Below, piece by piece: positions 32,929 through 44,765 of a stretch of 64,000 nucleotides of DNA. Source of the stretch: Enterobacter quasihormaechei. Its GTDB lineage: Bacteria > Pseudomonadota > Gammaproteobacteria > Enterobacterales > Enterobacteriaceae. The stretch spans positions 1 through 64,000 of the forward strand of contig NZ_SJON01000010.1 of the NCBI RefSeq assembly GCF_004331385.1, read 5' to 3'. The position numbers and the translations under genes are program-made. How positions within the stretch are numbered: the first letter of the stretch is position 1; every line of letters begins with the position of its first letter. The notes beneath the pieces are model-generated. The model saw nothing but the letters and a program-made list of their open reading frames with translations, had not been told where the DNA came from and ran no database searches.

Positions 32929-32998
32929 GGTGGCTCCTTATGCGTGGAGGCACAGTCTGGCAGGATGTTGATAGCCGGACAAGTGGATTTCACCTAAT

Positions 32999-33027
32999 AA
33001 AAAAGGCCCGACAAGCGGACCTTTTTT
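32999..33027 (-). terminator. Terminator after fabF
   Basis: An 8-bp stem (AAGGTCCG / CGGGCCTT on the minus strand, one T-G pair) is flanked by A and T runs on both sides, so it could work in both directions. It lies 22 bases past the fabF stop. Confidence 0.8.
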
Positions 33028-33048
33028 AACATCAGTGACTAATCAGAC

Positions 33049-34370
<1,322 letters not shown>

Positions 34371-34381
34371 GAGATGTTCAC

Positions 34382-34618
34382 TTACGCCTGGTGACCGTTG
34401 ATGTAATCAATGGCAGCCTGAACGGTGGTGATTTTCTCAGCTTCTTCGTCCGGAATCTCAGTATCAAACTCTTCTTCCAGAGCCATTACCAGCTCAACGG
34501 TGTCAAGAGAATCTGCGCCCAGGTCTTCAACAAAGGAAGCGGAGTTCACAACTTCTTCCTGCTTAACGCCCAGCTGTTCGCCGATAATTTTCTTAACGCG
34601 TTCTTCGATAGTGCTCAT
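34382..34618 (-). CDS. acpP: Acyl carrier protein AcpP
   Basis: The 78-residue acyl carrier protein. The phosphopantetheine serine is in [10 protein letters not shown] (residue 37 counting Met). The protein is highly acidic and nearly identical to E. coli AcpP (differences around VVNSAS). It has its own strong predicted promoter at 34664-34691 and a hairpin downstream. Confidence 0.98.
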   Translation of the reverse strand: MSTIEERVKKIIGEQLGVKQEEVVNSASFVEDLGADSLDTVELVMALEEEFDTEIPDEEAEKITTVQAAIDYINGHQA

Positions 34619-34663
34619 ACTCTTAAATTTCCTATCAAAACTCGCTTTCGCGATGGTTTTCGT

Positions 34664-34691
34664 AGTGTATAAAATGTTGAAAAATTTGCAA
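34664..34691 (-). promoter_or_regulatory. Predicted acpP promoter
   Basis: On the minus strand TTGCAA (34686-34691) and TACACT (34664-34669) are spaced by 16 bases; the start would be near 34657 with a leader of about 39 bases. The fabG-acpP gap (154 bases) is otherwise empty. Confidence 0.6.
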
Positions 34692-34772
34692 CTAAATCCC
34701 GGCAGGTCTTACCACGATTTTACGTTATTTTGAGGCCATTTGCCCAAATAACGCAAATATTTTCGATCGTGA

Positions 34773-35507
34773 TTAAACCATGTACATCCCGCCGTTGACG
34801 TGGAGGGTTTCACCAGTGATGTAACCCGCTTCGTCAGAGGCTAAAAATGCAACCGCGCTGGCGATTTCTTTAGGGTCGCCAAGACGACCCGCCGGAACTG
34901 CCGCCAGCGTACCCGCACGCTGATCATCCGTCAGCGCACGCGTCATGTCCGTTTCAATAAAGCCCGGAGCAACAACGTTTACAGTAATTCCGCGGGACGC
35001 GACTTCACGCGCCAGCGACTTACTGAAACCGATCAGACCTGCTTTCGCCGCAGCGTAGTTAGCCTGACCAGCATTTCCCATGGTACCAACCACAGAACCC
35101 ACAGTGATAATACGACCATGACGCTTTTTCATCATAGCGCGCATTACCGCTTTTGACAGACGGAATACAGATGACAGGTTGGTTTCGATAATATCGTTCC
35201 ACTCATCATCTTTCATTCGCATCAGCAGATTGTCGCGAGTGATCCCGGCATTATTGACCAGAATATCCACTTCGCCAAACTCTGCGCGAATATTTTCCAG
35301 AACAGATTCGATAGATGCTGGCTCAGTCACATTCAGTACCAGACCTTTACCGTTCGCACCCAGATACTCGCTGATGGCCTCTGCGCCCTTCTCGCTGGTC
35401 GCAGTCCCGATCACTTTCGCGCCGCGCGCAACCAGTGTTTCAGCAATAGCACGCCCGATACCGCGGCTTGCGCCGGTCACCAGGGCAATTTTTCCTTCAA
35501 AACTCAT
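34773..35507 (-). CDS. fabG: 3-oxoacyl-ACP reductase FabG
   Basis: A 244-residue short-chain dehydrogenase that reduces beta-ketoacyl-ACP with NADPH. The cofactor loop TGASRGIGRAI is at 12-22, NNAGITRDN follows, and the catalytic Tyr-x3-Lys is in QANYAAAKAGLIG. Length equals E. coli; 12 bases separate it from fabD. Confidence 0.98.
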   Translation of the reverse strand: MSFEGKIALVTGASRGIGRAIAETLVARGAKVIGTATSEKGAEAISEYLGANGKGLVLNVTEPASIESVLENIRAEFGEVDILVNNAGITRDNLLMRMKDDEWNDIIETNLSSVFRLSKAVMRAMMKKRHGRIITVGSVVGTMGNAGQANYAAAKAGLIGFSKSLAREVASRGITVNVVAPGFIETDMTRALTDDQRAGTLAAVPAGRLGDPKEIASAVAFLASDEAGYITGETLHVNGGMYMV

Positions 35508-35519
35508 GGTATTCCTCTT

Positions 35520-36449
35520 TTATTGCGAGAGTGCCGCTTTCATTGCTTCCGGCTCGTTAATCGCCGAGGCCGTCAGGGTGTCAACAATACGCTTCGTCAG
35601 GCCGGTGAGAACTTTACCAGGGCCGACTTCGTACAGATGCTCAACGCCCTGAGACGCCATAAACTCAACGGTTTTGGTCCACTGCACCGGGCTGTAAAGC
35701 TGGCGAACCAGCGCGTTACGGATAGCGTCGGGTGCGGTTTCGCATTTCACATCGACGTTATTCACAACGGAAATCGTCGGTGCGTTAAAGGTCATTTTTT
35801 CCAGCTCAACCGCCAGCTTATCGGCGGCAGGCTTCATCAGAGCACAGTGAGACGGCACGCTCACCGGCAGCGGCAGCGCGCGCTTCGCGCCCGCAGCTTT
35901 ACAGGCGGCACCGGCACGTTCAACCGCTTCTTTATGACCGGCAATAACTACCTGGCCCGGCGAGTTGAAGTTTACCGGAGAAACCACCTGACCTTCAGCA
36001 GATTCTTCACACGCTTTCGCAATAGAAGCATCATCAAGACCGATGATGGCAGACATGCCGCCCGTGCCTTCTGGCACCGCTTCCTGCATGAATTTACCAC
36101 GCAATTCAACCAGACGAACCGCATCAGCAAAGGCAATAACGCCCGCACAGACCAGCGCAGAATATTCGCCGAGGCTGTGGCCCGCCATCAACGCTGGCGC
36201 TTTGCCGCCCTGCTGCTGCCATACGCGCCACAGCGCAACGGAGGCAGCCAGCAGTGCCGGTTGGGTCTGCCAGGTTTTGTTCAGCTCTTCGGCCGGACCC
36301 TGCTGGGTCAGCGCCCACAGATCATAACCCAGCGCGTCAGAAGCTTCACGGAAAGTCTCTTCGATAACCGGATAGTTTGCCGCCATTTCAGACAACATCC
36401 CAACGGTTTGCGAGCCCTGTCCCGGGAACACAAAAGCAAATTGCGTCAT
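35520..36449 (-). CDS. fabD: Malonyl-CoA:ACP transacylase FabD
   Basis: A 309-residue enzyme that loads malonate onto acyl carrier protein. The oxyanion motif PGQGSQTVGM is at about 9-18; the active-site Ser is in AGHSLGEYSALVCAG and the catalytic His in VPSHCALMKPAAD. It is cotranscribed with fabH upstream (15-base gap) and fabG downstream. Confidence 0.98.
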   Translation of the reverse strand: MTQFAFVFPGQGSQTVGMLSEMAANYPVIEETFREASDALGYDLWALTQQGPAEELNKTWQTQPALLAASVALWRVWQQQGGKAPALMAGHSLGEYSALVCAGVIAFADAVRLVELRGKFMQEAVPEGTGGMSAIIGLDDASIAKACEESAEGQVVSPVNFNSPGQVVIAGHKEAVERAGAACKAAGAKRALPLPVSVPSHCALMKPAADKLAVELEKMTFNAPTISVVNNVDVKCETAPDAIRNALVRQLYSPVQWTKTVEFMASQGVEHLYEVGPGKVLTGLTKRIVDTLTASAINEPEAMKAALSQ

Positions 36450-36464
36450 TTTTTAATCCTTATC

Positions 36465-37418
36465 CTAGAAACGAACCAGCGCGGAACCCCAGGTGAACCC
36501 ACCACCGAAGGCTTCAAGCAAGACCAGTTGGCCCCGTTTAATTCGTCCATCGCGTACCGCTTCGTCAAATGCGCACGGTACCGATGCCGCAGAGGTATTG
36601 CCGTGGCGATCGAGCGTCACCACAACGTTATCCATTGACATGCCCAGCTTCTTCGCCGTCGCGCTGATAATACGCAGGTTAGCCTGGTGCGGCACCAGCC
36701 AGTCGAGCGCGGCGCGGTCCAGATTATTTGCTTCCAGCGTCTCGTCAACGATGTGGGCCAGTTCAGTGACGGCCACCTTAAACACCTCGTTACCCGCCAT
36801 CGTCAGGTAGATCGCGCTGTCCGGGTTAACGCGATCGGCGTTAGGCAGCGTTAACAGTTCGCCGTAGCGACCGTCAGCATGCAGATGCGTGGAGATGATG
36901 CCCGGCTCGTCGGACTGCCCCAGCAGTACCGCGCCCGCACCGTCGCCAAAAATAATGATCGTGCCGCGATCGGTTGGATCGCAGGTACGCGCCAGCACGT
37001 CAGCGCCGATCACCAGCGCATATTTTACCGCGCCCGATTTCACGTACTGATCGGCGATGCTCAGCGCATAGGTGAAGCCCGCACACGCTGCGGCAACGTC
37101 AAACGCCGGGCAGCCTTTAATGCCGAGCATGTTCTGCACCTGGCACGCCGCGCTTGGGAAGGCATGCGTGGCAGACGTTGTCGCCACCACAATAAGCCCG
37201 ATCTGTTCTTTATCAATGCCTGCCATCTCAAGCGCGCGCTGAGCGGCTTCGTAGCCCATGGTGGACACAGTTTCGTCTGGCGCGGCGATACGACGTTCAC
37301 GGATACCTGTGCGCGTGACAATCCACTCGTCAGACGTATCTACCATTTTTTCAAGATCGGCGTTGGTACGCACTTGTTTTGGCAGGTAGCTGCCGGTACC
37401 TAAAATCTTCGTATACAT
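36465..37418 (-). CDS. fabH: 3-oxoacyl-ACP synthase III FabH
   Basis: A 317-residue initiating condensing enzyme that joins acetyl-CoA and malonyl-ACP. Cys112 is in [13 protein letters not shown]; the His and Asn of the triad lie in [11 protein letters not shown] and [11 protein letters not shown]. Same length as E. coli. plsX ends six bases upstream. Confidence 0.98.
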   Translation of the reverse strand: MYTKILGTGSYLPKQVRTNADLEKMVDTSDEWIVTRTGIRERRIAAPDETVSTMGYEAAQRALEMAGIDKEQIGLIVVATTSATHAFPSAACQVQNMLGIKGCPAFDVAAACAGFTYALSIADQYVKSGAVKYALVIGADVLARTCDPTDRGTIIIFGDGAGAVLLGQSDEPGIISTHLHADGRYGELLTLPNADRVNPDSAIYLTMAGNEVFKVAVTELAHIVDETLEANNLDRAALDWLVPHQANLRIISATAKKLGMSMDNVVVTLDRHGNTSAASVPCAFDEAVRDGRIKRGQLVLLEAFGGGFTWGSALVRF

Positions 37419-37424
37419 GTACGC

Positions 37425-38459
37425 TCAGTCACTTTTAGCTAATACAGATCCCAGGCGAGCGGCAATCCTCTGAGGAACTTGTCGCTGCACCGCCTGCACT
37501 GCCTGTTCAATCGCGACGGTAAAGGCTCGCTGATTGGCGGCGCCATGACTCTTAATCACGATGCCGCGCAATCCTAACAGACAGGCGCCATTATACTGGT
37601 CGGGGTTGAGGTGACTGAATCGCCGCGTCAGGCTTTTTTGTAACCAACGCTTTAATAAAATCAGCCACCAGGACCTTTTTTTACCGTCTCCCTGCGATTT
37701 CAGCAGGGAAAGGAACATTCGTACGACCCCTTCCATGGTCTTCAACGTTACGTTTCCGGTGAAGCCATCACACACTAATACGTCCGTTTTGCCCGTCAGC
37801 AACTCATTGGCTTCGAGATAACCAATATAGTTGATGGAGGGAACCTGTTTGAGTATTTCCGCAGCGTCGCGGATACTGTCCAGGCCTTTGGTTTCTTCTT
37901 CACCAATATTCAATAACGCAACGCGGGGGTTGTTAATCCCGACCACGTCTTCTGCCAGCACCGACCCCATCACGGCAAACTGAGCCAGCATTGTACTATC
38001 ACAATCTACGTTAGCGCCCAGATCGAGCACCACCGTTTTGCCCTTCTGCTGGTGCGGTAACACCGTCACCAGCGCCGGACGCTCAATGCCCTCAATCGGC
38101 TTGAGCAATAATTTCGACAGCCCCATCAGCGTGCCCGTATTTCCGGCGCTGACGCAAGCCTGCGCTCGCCCTTCTTTCACCAGCTCCAGCGCCATGCGCA
38201 TAGAGCTGCCACGGCTATTACGAATAGCCTGCGATGGCCGGGCATCACTGGCAATAACTGACTGCGCAGGAATAATCTGCAGACGCGAACGTTGTTCAAA
38301 GTCAGCTTTTGCAAGTAATGGCGTGATTGTGTCGGGATTACCGACTAATAGAAGTGTGAGTTGCGAATTAGAATTCAGTGCCTGCAATGCTGCAGGCACT
38401 GTCACGGTAGGGCCAAAATCGCCCCCCATGACATCTAACGCCAGGGTTAGACGTGTCAA
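37425..38459 (-). CDS. plsX: Phosphate acyltransferase PlsX
   Basis: Makes acyl-phosphate from acyl-ACP, feeding phospholipid synthesis. I take the TTG at 38457-38459 (reading [17 protein letters not shown]) as the start, as in E. coli where plsX also starts with TTG; an in-frame GTG at 38526-38528 would add 23 unconserved residues. This gives 344 residues. The C-terminus ends [14 protein letters not shown], about a dozen residues shorter than E. coli PlsX, just before fabH. Core motifs ([47 protein letters not shown]) are intact. Confidence 0.93.
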   Translation of the reverse strand: MTRLTLALDVMGGDFGPTVTVPAALQALNSNSQLTLLLVGNPDTITPLLAKADFEQRSRLQIIPAQSVIASDARPSQAIRNSRGSSMRMALELVKEGRAQACVSAGNTGTLMGLSKLLLKPIEGIERPALVTVLPHQQKGKTVVLDLGANVDCDSTMLAQFAVMGSVLAEDVVGINNPRVALLNIGEEETKGLDSIRDAAEILKQVPSINYIGYLEANELLTGKTDVLVCDGFTGNVTLKTMEGVVRMFLSLLKSQGDGKKRSWWLILLKRWLQKSLTRRFSHLNPDQYNGACLLGLRGIVIKSHGAANQRAFTVAIEQAVQAVQRQVPQRIAARLGSVLAKSD

Positions 38460-38540
38460 GGTATCGTCGCAGCCTGGTTCGGTAAACTCCCCGTTTGCAC
38501 GGGGAAGTTCCTCACTAAGCCTAATCACGCTGACGCGTGA

Positions 38541-38726
<186 letters not shown>

Positions 38727-38730
38727 TCAA

Positions 38731-39290
<560 letters not shown>

Positions 39291-39392
39291 AGAAAAAGGC
39301 AACCAGAGCTGCCTTTTGCCAATTATTCGCACACATTGCGGCCTGTAGTTTAAAATGGCTGGCATCGATACGCTATATCTGGTGATAAAAAT

Positions 39393-39977
39393 ATGCCAAA
39401 TCTCGTACTTGCTTCCACTTCCCCCTATCGCCGAATGCTGCTGGAAAAGCTCGGGATCCCGTTTGAATGCGCCGCACCCAACGTTGATGAGACGCCGCAG
39501 CCGGGAGAGTCACCGCGTCATCTGGTGACCCGTCTCGCAAAGGAGAAAGCGCAATCGCTGGCCGAACGCTACCCCGCTCATCTGATTATAGGCTCCGATC
39601 AGGTTTGCGTGCTGGACGGCGAAATCACCGGCAAACCGCATACGGAAGAAAACGCCTGCCAGCAACTTCTGCGTGCGCGAGGCAGTATTGTGACCTTTTA
39701 TACGGGCCTGGCGCTTTATAATTCGGCCAGCGGTCATCTGCAAAGCGAATGCGAGCCGTTCGACGTGCACTTTCGTCATCTTAGCGAGCAGGAGATTATG
39801 GATTACGTGCGTCGGGAACGTCCTCTGAACTGCGCGGGCAGTTTCAAAAGTGAGGGGCTGGGGATTGCGCTGTTCGACAAGCTGGACGGTCGGGATCCCA
39901 ACACGCTGGTGGGTCTGCCGCTGATAGCGCTGTGCCAGATGTTAAGACGAGAAGAATGTAATCCGCTGACGATGTGA
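39393..39977 (+). CDS. yceF: Maf-like 7-methyl-GTP pyrophosphatase YceF
   Basis: A 194-residue Maf/Ham1-fold nucleotide pyrophosphatase. Family motifs are seen: [16 protein letters not shown], the Glu in [11 protein letters not shown], the catalytic-site [13 protein letters not shown] and the C-terminal [13 protein letters not shown]. coli YceF prefers m7GTP over canonical nucleotides. It is divergent from yceD. An ATA/ATAT-rich region just upstream is the likely promoter. Confidence 0.95.
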   Translation: MPNLVLASTSPYRRMLLEKLGIPFECAAPNVDETPQPGESPRHLVTRLAKEKAQSLAERYPAHLIIGSDQVCVLDGEITGKPHTEENACQQLLRARGSIVTFYTGLALYNSASGHLQSECEPFDVHFRHLSEQEIMDYVRRERPLNCAGSFKSEGLGIALFDKLDGRDPNTLVGLPLIALCQMLRREECNPLTM

Positions 39978-39992
39978 CCGTTGCGGCCTGAT

Positions 39993-40066
39993 GCCCTCAC
40001 CCCGGCCCTCTTCCACAGGGAGAGGGAGAAATACATGTAGGCCGGGTAAGCGCAGCGCTACCCGGC
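39993..40066. repeat. Dispersed palindromic repeat plus REP between yceF and rluC
   Basis: Two elements lie between convergent genes. 39993-40030 has the hairpin CCCTCTTCC / GGGAGAGGG (one G-T pair) in a sequence type (CCCTCACCCCGGCCCTC...) common as a dispersed repeat in enterobacteria. 40037-40066 is a REP with arms GCCGGGTA and TACCCGGC. Together they replace an obvious terminator for either gene. Confidence 0.75.
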
Positions 40067-40072
40067 ACAAAA

Positions 40073-41020
40073 TCAGCCACGCAGAACTTTCAGACAGCGT
40101 TTGAGCTGCTCATCCAGCGGCGCTTCAATACGGATAACTTCCCCGGTATTAGGATGGGTAAACTTCAGCGCTGCCGCATGCAGGAACAGACGCGAAAGCC
40201 CCGTACCCGCCAGCTGCTTATCAAACTCGCGATCGCCATAGCGGTCGTCAAACGCAATCGGATGGCCCGCAAACTGGGTATGCACGCGAATCTGGTGCGT
40301 ACGCCCCGTCACCGGACTACAGCGCACCAGCGTGGCGAATTCGTAGCGCTCTTCTACTTTAAAGCGCGTCTCAGACGGTTTCCCTTCCTGATTAACACGA
40401 ACAATGCGCTCGCCGCTTTGCAGAATGTTTTTCAGCAGCGGTGCCTGCACCACTTTTACATGGGACTGCCACTGGCCGCGTACCAGCGCCAGGTAATCTT
40501 TTTGCATCCCTTTTTCGCGAAGCTGTTCATGCAGGGAACGCAGGGCAGAACGCTTTTTCGCTACCAGCAGCACGCCGGAGGTATCACGGTCAAGACGGTG
40601 AACCAGTTCAAGGAAACGCGCTTCCGGGCGCAGCGCGCGTAAACCTTCGATCACGCCGAAGCTGAGACCGCTCCCCCCGTGTACCGCCGTTCCGGACGGT
40701 TTATTCAGCACCAGAATGTGATCGTCCTCATAAAGGATAACCTCGCTCAGTGCCGCGACTTTTTGCAGCTTCGGAGAAACGACCTCTTCTTCACGCTCTG
40801 CTACGCGTACCGGTGGAATGCGGACTTCATCGCCCGCCTCGAGCTTATACTCAGGCTTCACGCGTTTTTTATTCACCCGCACCTCGCCCTTACGCAGGAT
40901 GCGATAAATCATACTTTTTGGCACGCCCTTCAGCTGGGTGCGCAAAAAATTATCGATACGTTGCCCCGCGTCATCGTCGGCGATGGCAACCATTTTTACG
41001 GCTGGAGTCTCTGTTTTCAT
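40073..41020 (-). CDS. rluC: 23S rRNA pseudouridine synthase RluC
   Basis: A 315-residue enzyme that makes pseudouridines 955, 2504 and 2580 of 23S rRNA. An N-terminal S4 RNA-binding domain (about 20-80) precedes the RluA-type catalytic domain with Asp144 in HRLDRDTSGVLL. C-terminal motifs GRTHQIRVH and FLHAAALKF are present. Slightly shorter than E. coli (319) because of a small gap near KQLAGTGLSRLF. It is divergent from rne. Confidence 0.97.
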   Translation of the reverse strand: MKTETPAVKMVAIADDDAGQRIDNFLRTQLKGVPKSMIYRILRKGEVRVNKKRVKPEYKLEAGDEVRIPPVRVAEREEEVVSPKLQKVAALSEVILYEDDHILVLNKPSGTAVHGGSGLSFGVIEGLRALRPEARFLELVHRLDRDTSGVLLVAKKRSALRSLHEQLREKGMQKDYLALVRGQWQSHVKVVQAPLLKNILQSGERIVRVNQEGKPSETRFKVEERYEFATLVRCSPVTGRTHQIRVHTQFAGHPIAFDDRYGDREFDKQLAGTGLSRLFLHAAALKFTHPNTGEVIRIEAPLDEQLKRCLKVLRG

Positions 41021-41195
41021 GGTTGGCGATTCTAAATAGCGTCAGGCAATAGCGCCACTCATTTTTCTATGCTTATATTTACTTTTATCCGGAACACTCC
41101 GCTTTCGCGCAATCGATTTGGTGGTTATTAAACCAATCACCCCGTTGAAGTGAAGAAACTGTGAGTAACCGGGTGATAATTGGTAAAAGTCATCT

Positions 41196-41590
41196 TGCTA
41201 TAACCCGGCGAGCAGTGGAATAATGAATCCGTTTTCCGCGTTAAATCCGGGTTTTGTAAGGATCTCGACGGAATGACCAATTTTGTCTGACCGATCATCC
41301 ACGCAGCAATGGCGTAAGACGTATTGATCTTTCAGGCAGTTAGCGGGCTGCGGGTTGCAGTACTTCCCGGTATAAGGATTGTTCTCTGGAGAGTTTTCCC
41401 AGGCAATTCCCCTGATAATTGCGCTGTGTTTCCGTATGAAATACAGGCAACCGACACTCTGCGCCTCTTAAGCGAGCGACAACCGTGAGGTTGGCGACGT
41501 GAATAGACACGAGGCCATCGGTTCATACCCCGGAAAGCGTCACCTTGCCCGCAGCTTTGTCGTCAATGTAAGAATAACGAGTAAGTTACG
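41196..41590 (+). promoter_or_regulatory. rne promoter and long autoregulatory 5' leader
   Basis: The rluC-rne gap (41021-41590, 570 bases) has no gene. An extended -10 (TGCTATAAC, 41196-41204) predicts a start near 41211 and a leader of about 380 bases; E. coli rne has a leader of about 361 bases through which RNase E autoregulates. The 3' part contains a perfect CAACC-GTGA-GGTTG hairpin (41480-41493) and runs of sequence like the E. coli rne leader hairpins. TAAGTTACG precedes the ATG. Confidence 0.65.
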
Positions 41591-44500
41591 ATGAAAAGAA
41601 TGTTAATCAACGCAACTCAGCAAGAAGAGTTGCGTGTCGCCCTTGTGGATGGGCAGCGCCTGTACGATCTGGATATCGAAAGTCCTGGACACGAACAGAA
41701 AAAAGCGAACATTTACAAAGGCAAAATCACCCGCATTGAACCAAGCCTTGAAGCTGCATTTGTCGATTACGGTGCTGAGCGTCACGGTTTCCTTCCTCTC
41801 AAAGAGATCGCCCGCGAATATTTTCCTGCCAACTACAACTCCCATGGCCGTCCGAACATTAAAGATGTTCTGCGTGAAGGTCAGGAAGTTATCGTTCAGA
41901 TCGATAAAGAAGAGCGTGGCAACAAAGGTGCCGCACTGACCACCTTTATCAGTCTGGCAGGAAGCTATCTGGTATTGATGCCAAACAACCCGCGTGCCGG
42001 GGGTATCTCTCGCCGTATCGAAGGTGATGACCGTACCGAGCTGAAAGAAGCGCTGGCAAGTCTTGAGCTGCCAGACGGCATGGGTCTCATCGTGCGCACC
42101 GCGGGCGTCGGCAAATCTGCCGAAGCCTTGCAGTGGGACTTGAGCTTCCGCCTGAAGCACTGGGAAGCCATCAAGAAAGCGGCAGAAAGCCGTCCAGCGC
42201 CGTTCCTGATCCACCAGGAAAGCAACGTCATCGTGCGTGCCTTCCGTGACTACCTGCGTCAGGACATCGGTGAAATTCTGATTGATAACCCGAAAGTGCT
42301 TGAGCTGGCTCGCCAGCACATCGCCGCACTGGGTCGCCCGGATTTCACCAGCAAAATTAAACTGTACACCGGTGAAATCCCGCTGTTCAGCCACTATCAG
42401 ATCGAATCCCAGATCGAGTCTGCCTTCCAGCGTGAAGTGCGTCTGCCGTCCGGCGGTTCTATCGTTATCGATACCACCGAAGCGCTGACCGCCATCGACA
42501 TCAACTCCGCGCGTGCAACCCGCGGCGGCGATATCGAAGAGACAGCCTTCAACACCAACCTTGAAGCCGCTGATGAAATCGCCCGCCAGCTCCGCCTGCG
42601 CGACCTGGGCGGTCTGATCGTTATCGACTTCATCGACATGACCCCGGTTCGCCACCAGCGCGCGGTTGAAAACCGCCTGCGTGAAGCGGTGCGTCAGGAT
42701 CGTGCCCGTATCCAGATCAGCCATATTTCTCGCTTTGGCCTGCTGGAGATGTCCCGTCAGCGCCTCAGCCCGTCACTGGGCGAGTCCAGCCATCATGTGT
42801 GTCCACGCTGTTCCGGTACGGGTACCGTGCGTGACAATGAATCTCTCTCCCTCTCCATTCTGCGCCTGATTGAAGAAGAAGCGCTGAAAGAGAACACCAA
42901 AGAGGTTCACGCCATTGTGCCGGTGCCAATTGCCTCCTACCTGCTGAACGAAAAACGTGCAGCGGTCAGCGCAATCGAAGCGCGTCAGGGTGGCGTTCGC
43001 TGCATCATCGTGCCAAACGACGAGATGCAAACCCCGCACTATCACGTGCTGCGCGTCCGTAAAGGCGAAGAGACAAGCACCCTCAGCTACCTGCTGCCGA
43101 AGCTGCATGAAGAAGAAATGGCGCTGCCATCCGATGAAGAACCTGCTGAGCGTAAACTGCCTGAGCAGCCAGCTTTAGCGACCTTCATCATGCCGGAAGC
43201 CCCGCCGGAAGCGACGCTGGAAAAACCAGCGGAAAAACCTGCTGTACAGAAAGCCGCCCCTGCCGCGCCAAAAGCGCAGCCTGAGCAACCGGGTCTCCTG
43301 AGCCGCATCATCGGTGCGCTGAAAAAAATGTTTGCCGGCGAAGAAGTTCAGCCTGAGCAGCCAAAAGAAGCGCCAAAAGAAGCGAAACCAGAGCGTCAGC
43401 AGGACCGTCGTAAGCGTCAGAACAATCGTCGCGATCGTAACGACCGCAACGAGCGTGGCGATCGTAATGAGCGCCGTGATAATCGTTCCGAGAACAACGA
43501 AGGTCGTGAGCAACGCGAGGACAACCGTCGCAACCGTCGCGAGAAGCAACAGCAGAACGTTGAAGATCGTGAAATTCGCCAGCAGGCGGGCGATGAGTCC
43601 GAGAAAAGCAAACAGCGTGACGAGCAGCAGCCTCGCCGCGAGCGTAGCCGTCGTCGTAACGACGAGAAGCGCCAGGCTCAGCAGGAAGTCAAAAACCTGA
43701 ATCGCGAAGCGCCTGTAGAACAGCAGGACGCTGAGCAGGAAGAGCGCACCCAGGTTATGCCGCGTCGCAAGCAGCGTCAGCTGACCCAGAAAGTACGTGT
43801 CGGTGCTGTTCAGGCGGAAGAAAGCGAAGTCATCGCGGTCGAAGCGCCAGAAAGCACAACGGGTACACAGGTTGCGAAAGTTGACCTGCCAGCCGTGGTG
43901 GAAAATCAGGTTGAGCAGGACGAGAGCAGCGAAAACCGTGACAACGCAGGCATGCCGCGTCGCTCCCGCCGTTCTCCACGTCACCTGCGCGTGAGCGGCC
44001 AGCGTCGTCGTCGCTACCGTGACGAGCGTTACCCGACTCAGTCGCCAATGCCGCTGACCGTGGCGTGCGCGTCACCAGAGATGGCCTCCGGTAAAGTCTG
44101 GATCCGCTATCCGGTTGCTCGCCCTGAGCAGGCTGTTGAAGAGCAGGCTGTAACCGAAGAGGTGATTGCACCGGTAGCCGCGACAGAAAACGTCGTGACT
44201 GAAGCGGCAACCGTGGCAGAGCCGCAGGTTGTTGAGCCTCAGGCTGTAGAAACGGCGGCACCACAGGCTGTGGAAGTCGAAACGACCCATCCTGAAGTGA
44301 TTGCTGCACCGGTTGATGCCGCCCCGCAGATTATCGCCGAAGAAGATGCCGTAGTGGCTGAAGAGGTCGTGGAACACGCTGAACCTGCACCAGCAGTGGA
44401 AGAAACCGCAGACGTTGCCGTCGAAACGGTTACCGAAGAGGTGGTTCAGGACGTCGAGATTCAGGTTGAACCTGTTGTCGAAGAAGTGAAAGCGCCTGAA

Positions 44501-44722
44501 GTGAAGCCTGCGCCGGTTGAGGCAGTTGCCGCACCAGCGCCTGCGCACGTTGCTACAGCACCTATGACCCGCGCCCCGGCACCAGAGTATGTGCCTGAAG
44601 CGCCGCGCCATAGCGACTGGGTACGTCCGGAATTCAACTTCGAAGGTAAAGGTGCTGCCGGTGGTCACAGTGCAACGCACATGGCTACTGCGCCTGCTAC
44701 CCGTCCGCAGTCTGTGGAATAA
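41591..44722 (+). CDS. rne: Ribonuclease E
   Basis: A 1043-residue essential endonuclease and degradosome scaffold. The catalytic half is near-identical to E. coli: S1 domain (about 35-125), DNase I-like part with [12 protein letters not shown] and the Mg-ligand IVIDFIDM, and the zinc link Cys404 and Cys407 (CPRCSGTGT). The scaffold half has the membrane-anchoring helix at 568-583 ([16 protein letters not shown]), arginine-rich RNA-binding stretches (about 600-700 and the [22 protein letters not shown] segment that binds RNA near RhlB), the enolase-site region ([24 protein letters not shown]), a long Val/Glu/Ala/Pro linker, and the PNPase-binding C-terminus ([21 protein letters not shown]). 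The linker is the variable part. Confidence 0.98.
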   Translation: MKRMLINATQQEELRVALVDGQRLYDLDIESPGHEQKKANIYKGKITRIEPSLEAAFVDYGAERHGFLPLKEIAREYFPANYNSHGRPNIKDVLREGQEVIVQIDKEERGNKGAALTTFISLAGSYLVLMPNNPRAGGISRRIEGDDRTELKEALASLELPDGMGLIVRTAGVGKSAEALQWDLSFRLKHWEAIKKAAESRPAPFLIHQESNVIVRAFRDYLRQDIGEILIDNPKVLELARQHIAALGRPDFTSKIKLYTGEIPLFSHYQIESQIESAFQREVRLPSGGSIVIDTTEALTAIDINSARATRGGDIEETAFNTNLEAADEIARQLRLRDLGGLIVIDFIDMTPVRHQRAVENRLREAVRQDRARIQISHISRFGLLEMSRQRLSPSLGESSHHVCPRCSGTGTVRDNESLSLSILRLIEEEALKENTKEVHAIVPVPIASYLLNEKRAAVSAIEARQGGVRCIIVPNDEMQTPHYHVLRVRKGEETSTLSYLLPKLHEEEMALPSDEEPAERKLPEQPALATFIMPEAPPEATLEKPAEKPAVQKAAPAAPKAQPEQPGLLSRIIGALKKMFAGEEVQPEQPKEAPKEAKPERQQDRRKRQNNRRDRNDRNERGDRNERRDNRSENNEGREQREDNRRNRREKQQQNVEDREIRQQAGDESEKSKQRDEQQPRRERSRRRNDEKRQAQQEVKNLNREAPVEQQDAEQEERTQVMPRRKQRQLTQKVRVGAVQAEESEVIAVEAPESTTGTQVAKVDLPAVVENQVEQDESSENRDNAGMPRRSRRSPRHLRVSGQRRRRYRDERYPTQSPMPLTVACASPEMASGKVWIRYPVARPEQAVEEQAVTEEVIAPVAATENVVTEAATVAEPQVVEPQAVETAAPQAVEVETTHPEVIAAPVDAAPQIIAEEDAVVAEEVVEHAEPAPAVEETADVAVETVTEEVVQDVEIQVEPVVEEVKAPEVKPAPVEAVAAPAPAHVATAPMTRAPAPEYVPEAPRHSDWVRPEFNFEGKGAAGGHSATHMATAPATRPQSVE

Positions 44723-44738
44723 CACACCCTAAGACTGA

Positions 44739-44765
44739 AAGCCGACCTTCGGGTCGGCTTTTTTT
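44739..44765 (+). terminator. Rho-independent terminator of rne
   Basis: A 9-bp stem AAGCCGACC / GGTCGGCTT with a TTCG loop, followed directly by five further T residues. It runs into the stop codon of the convergent LysR gene. Confidence 0.92.

Noticed and set aside
35523-36638. A 371-codon plus-strand frame opposite fabD and fabH
   Set aside because: Antisense shadow of two certain genes; composition is Arg/His/Asn-rich and no motif is visible.
43332-43700. Repetitive Arg/Asn/Glu-rich sequence inside rne, considered as tandem repeats
   Set aside because: This is the normal arginine-rich RNA-binding region of the RNase E scaffold, not an independent repeat element.
43940-44130. Possible frameshift in rne because of the abrupt change from the basic segment to the acidic Ala/Val/Pro-rich linker
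   Set aside because: The transition is the same as in E. coli RNase E and the frame continues to the correct C-terminus.
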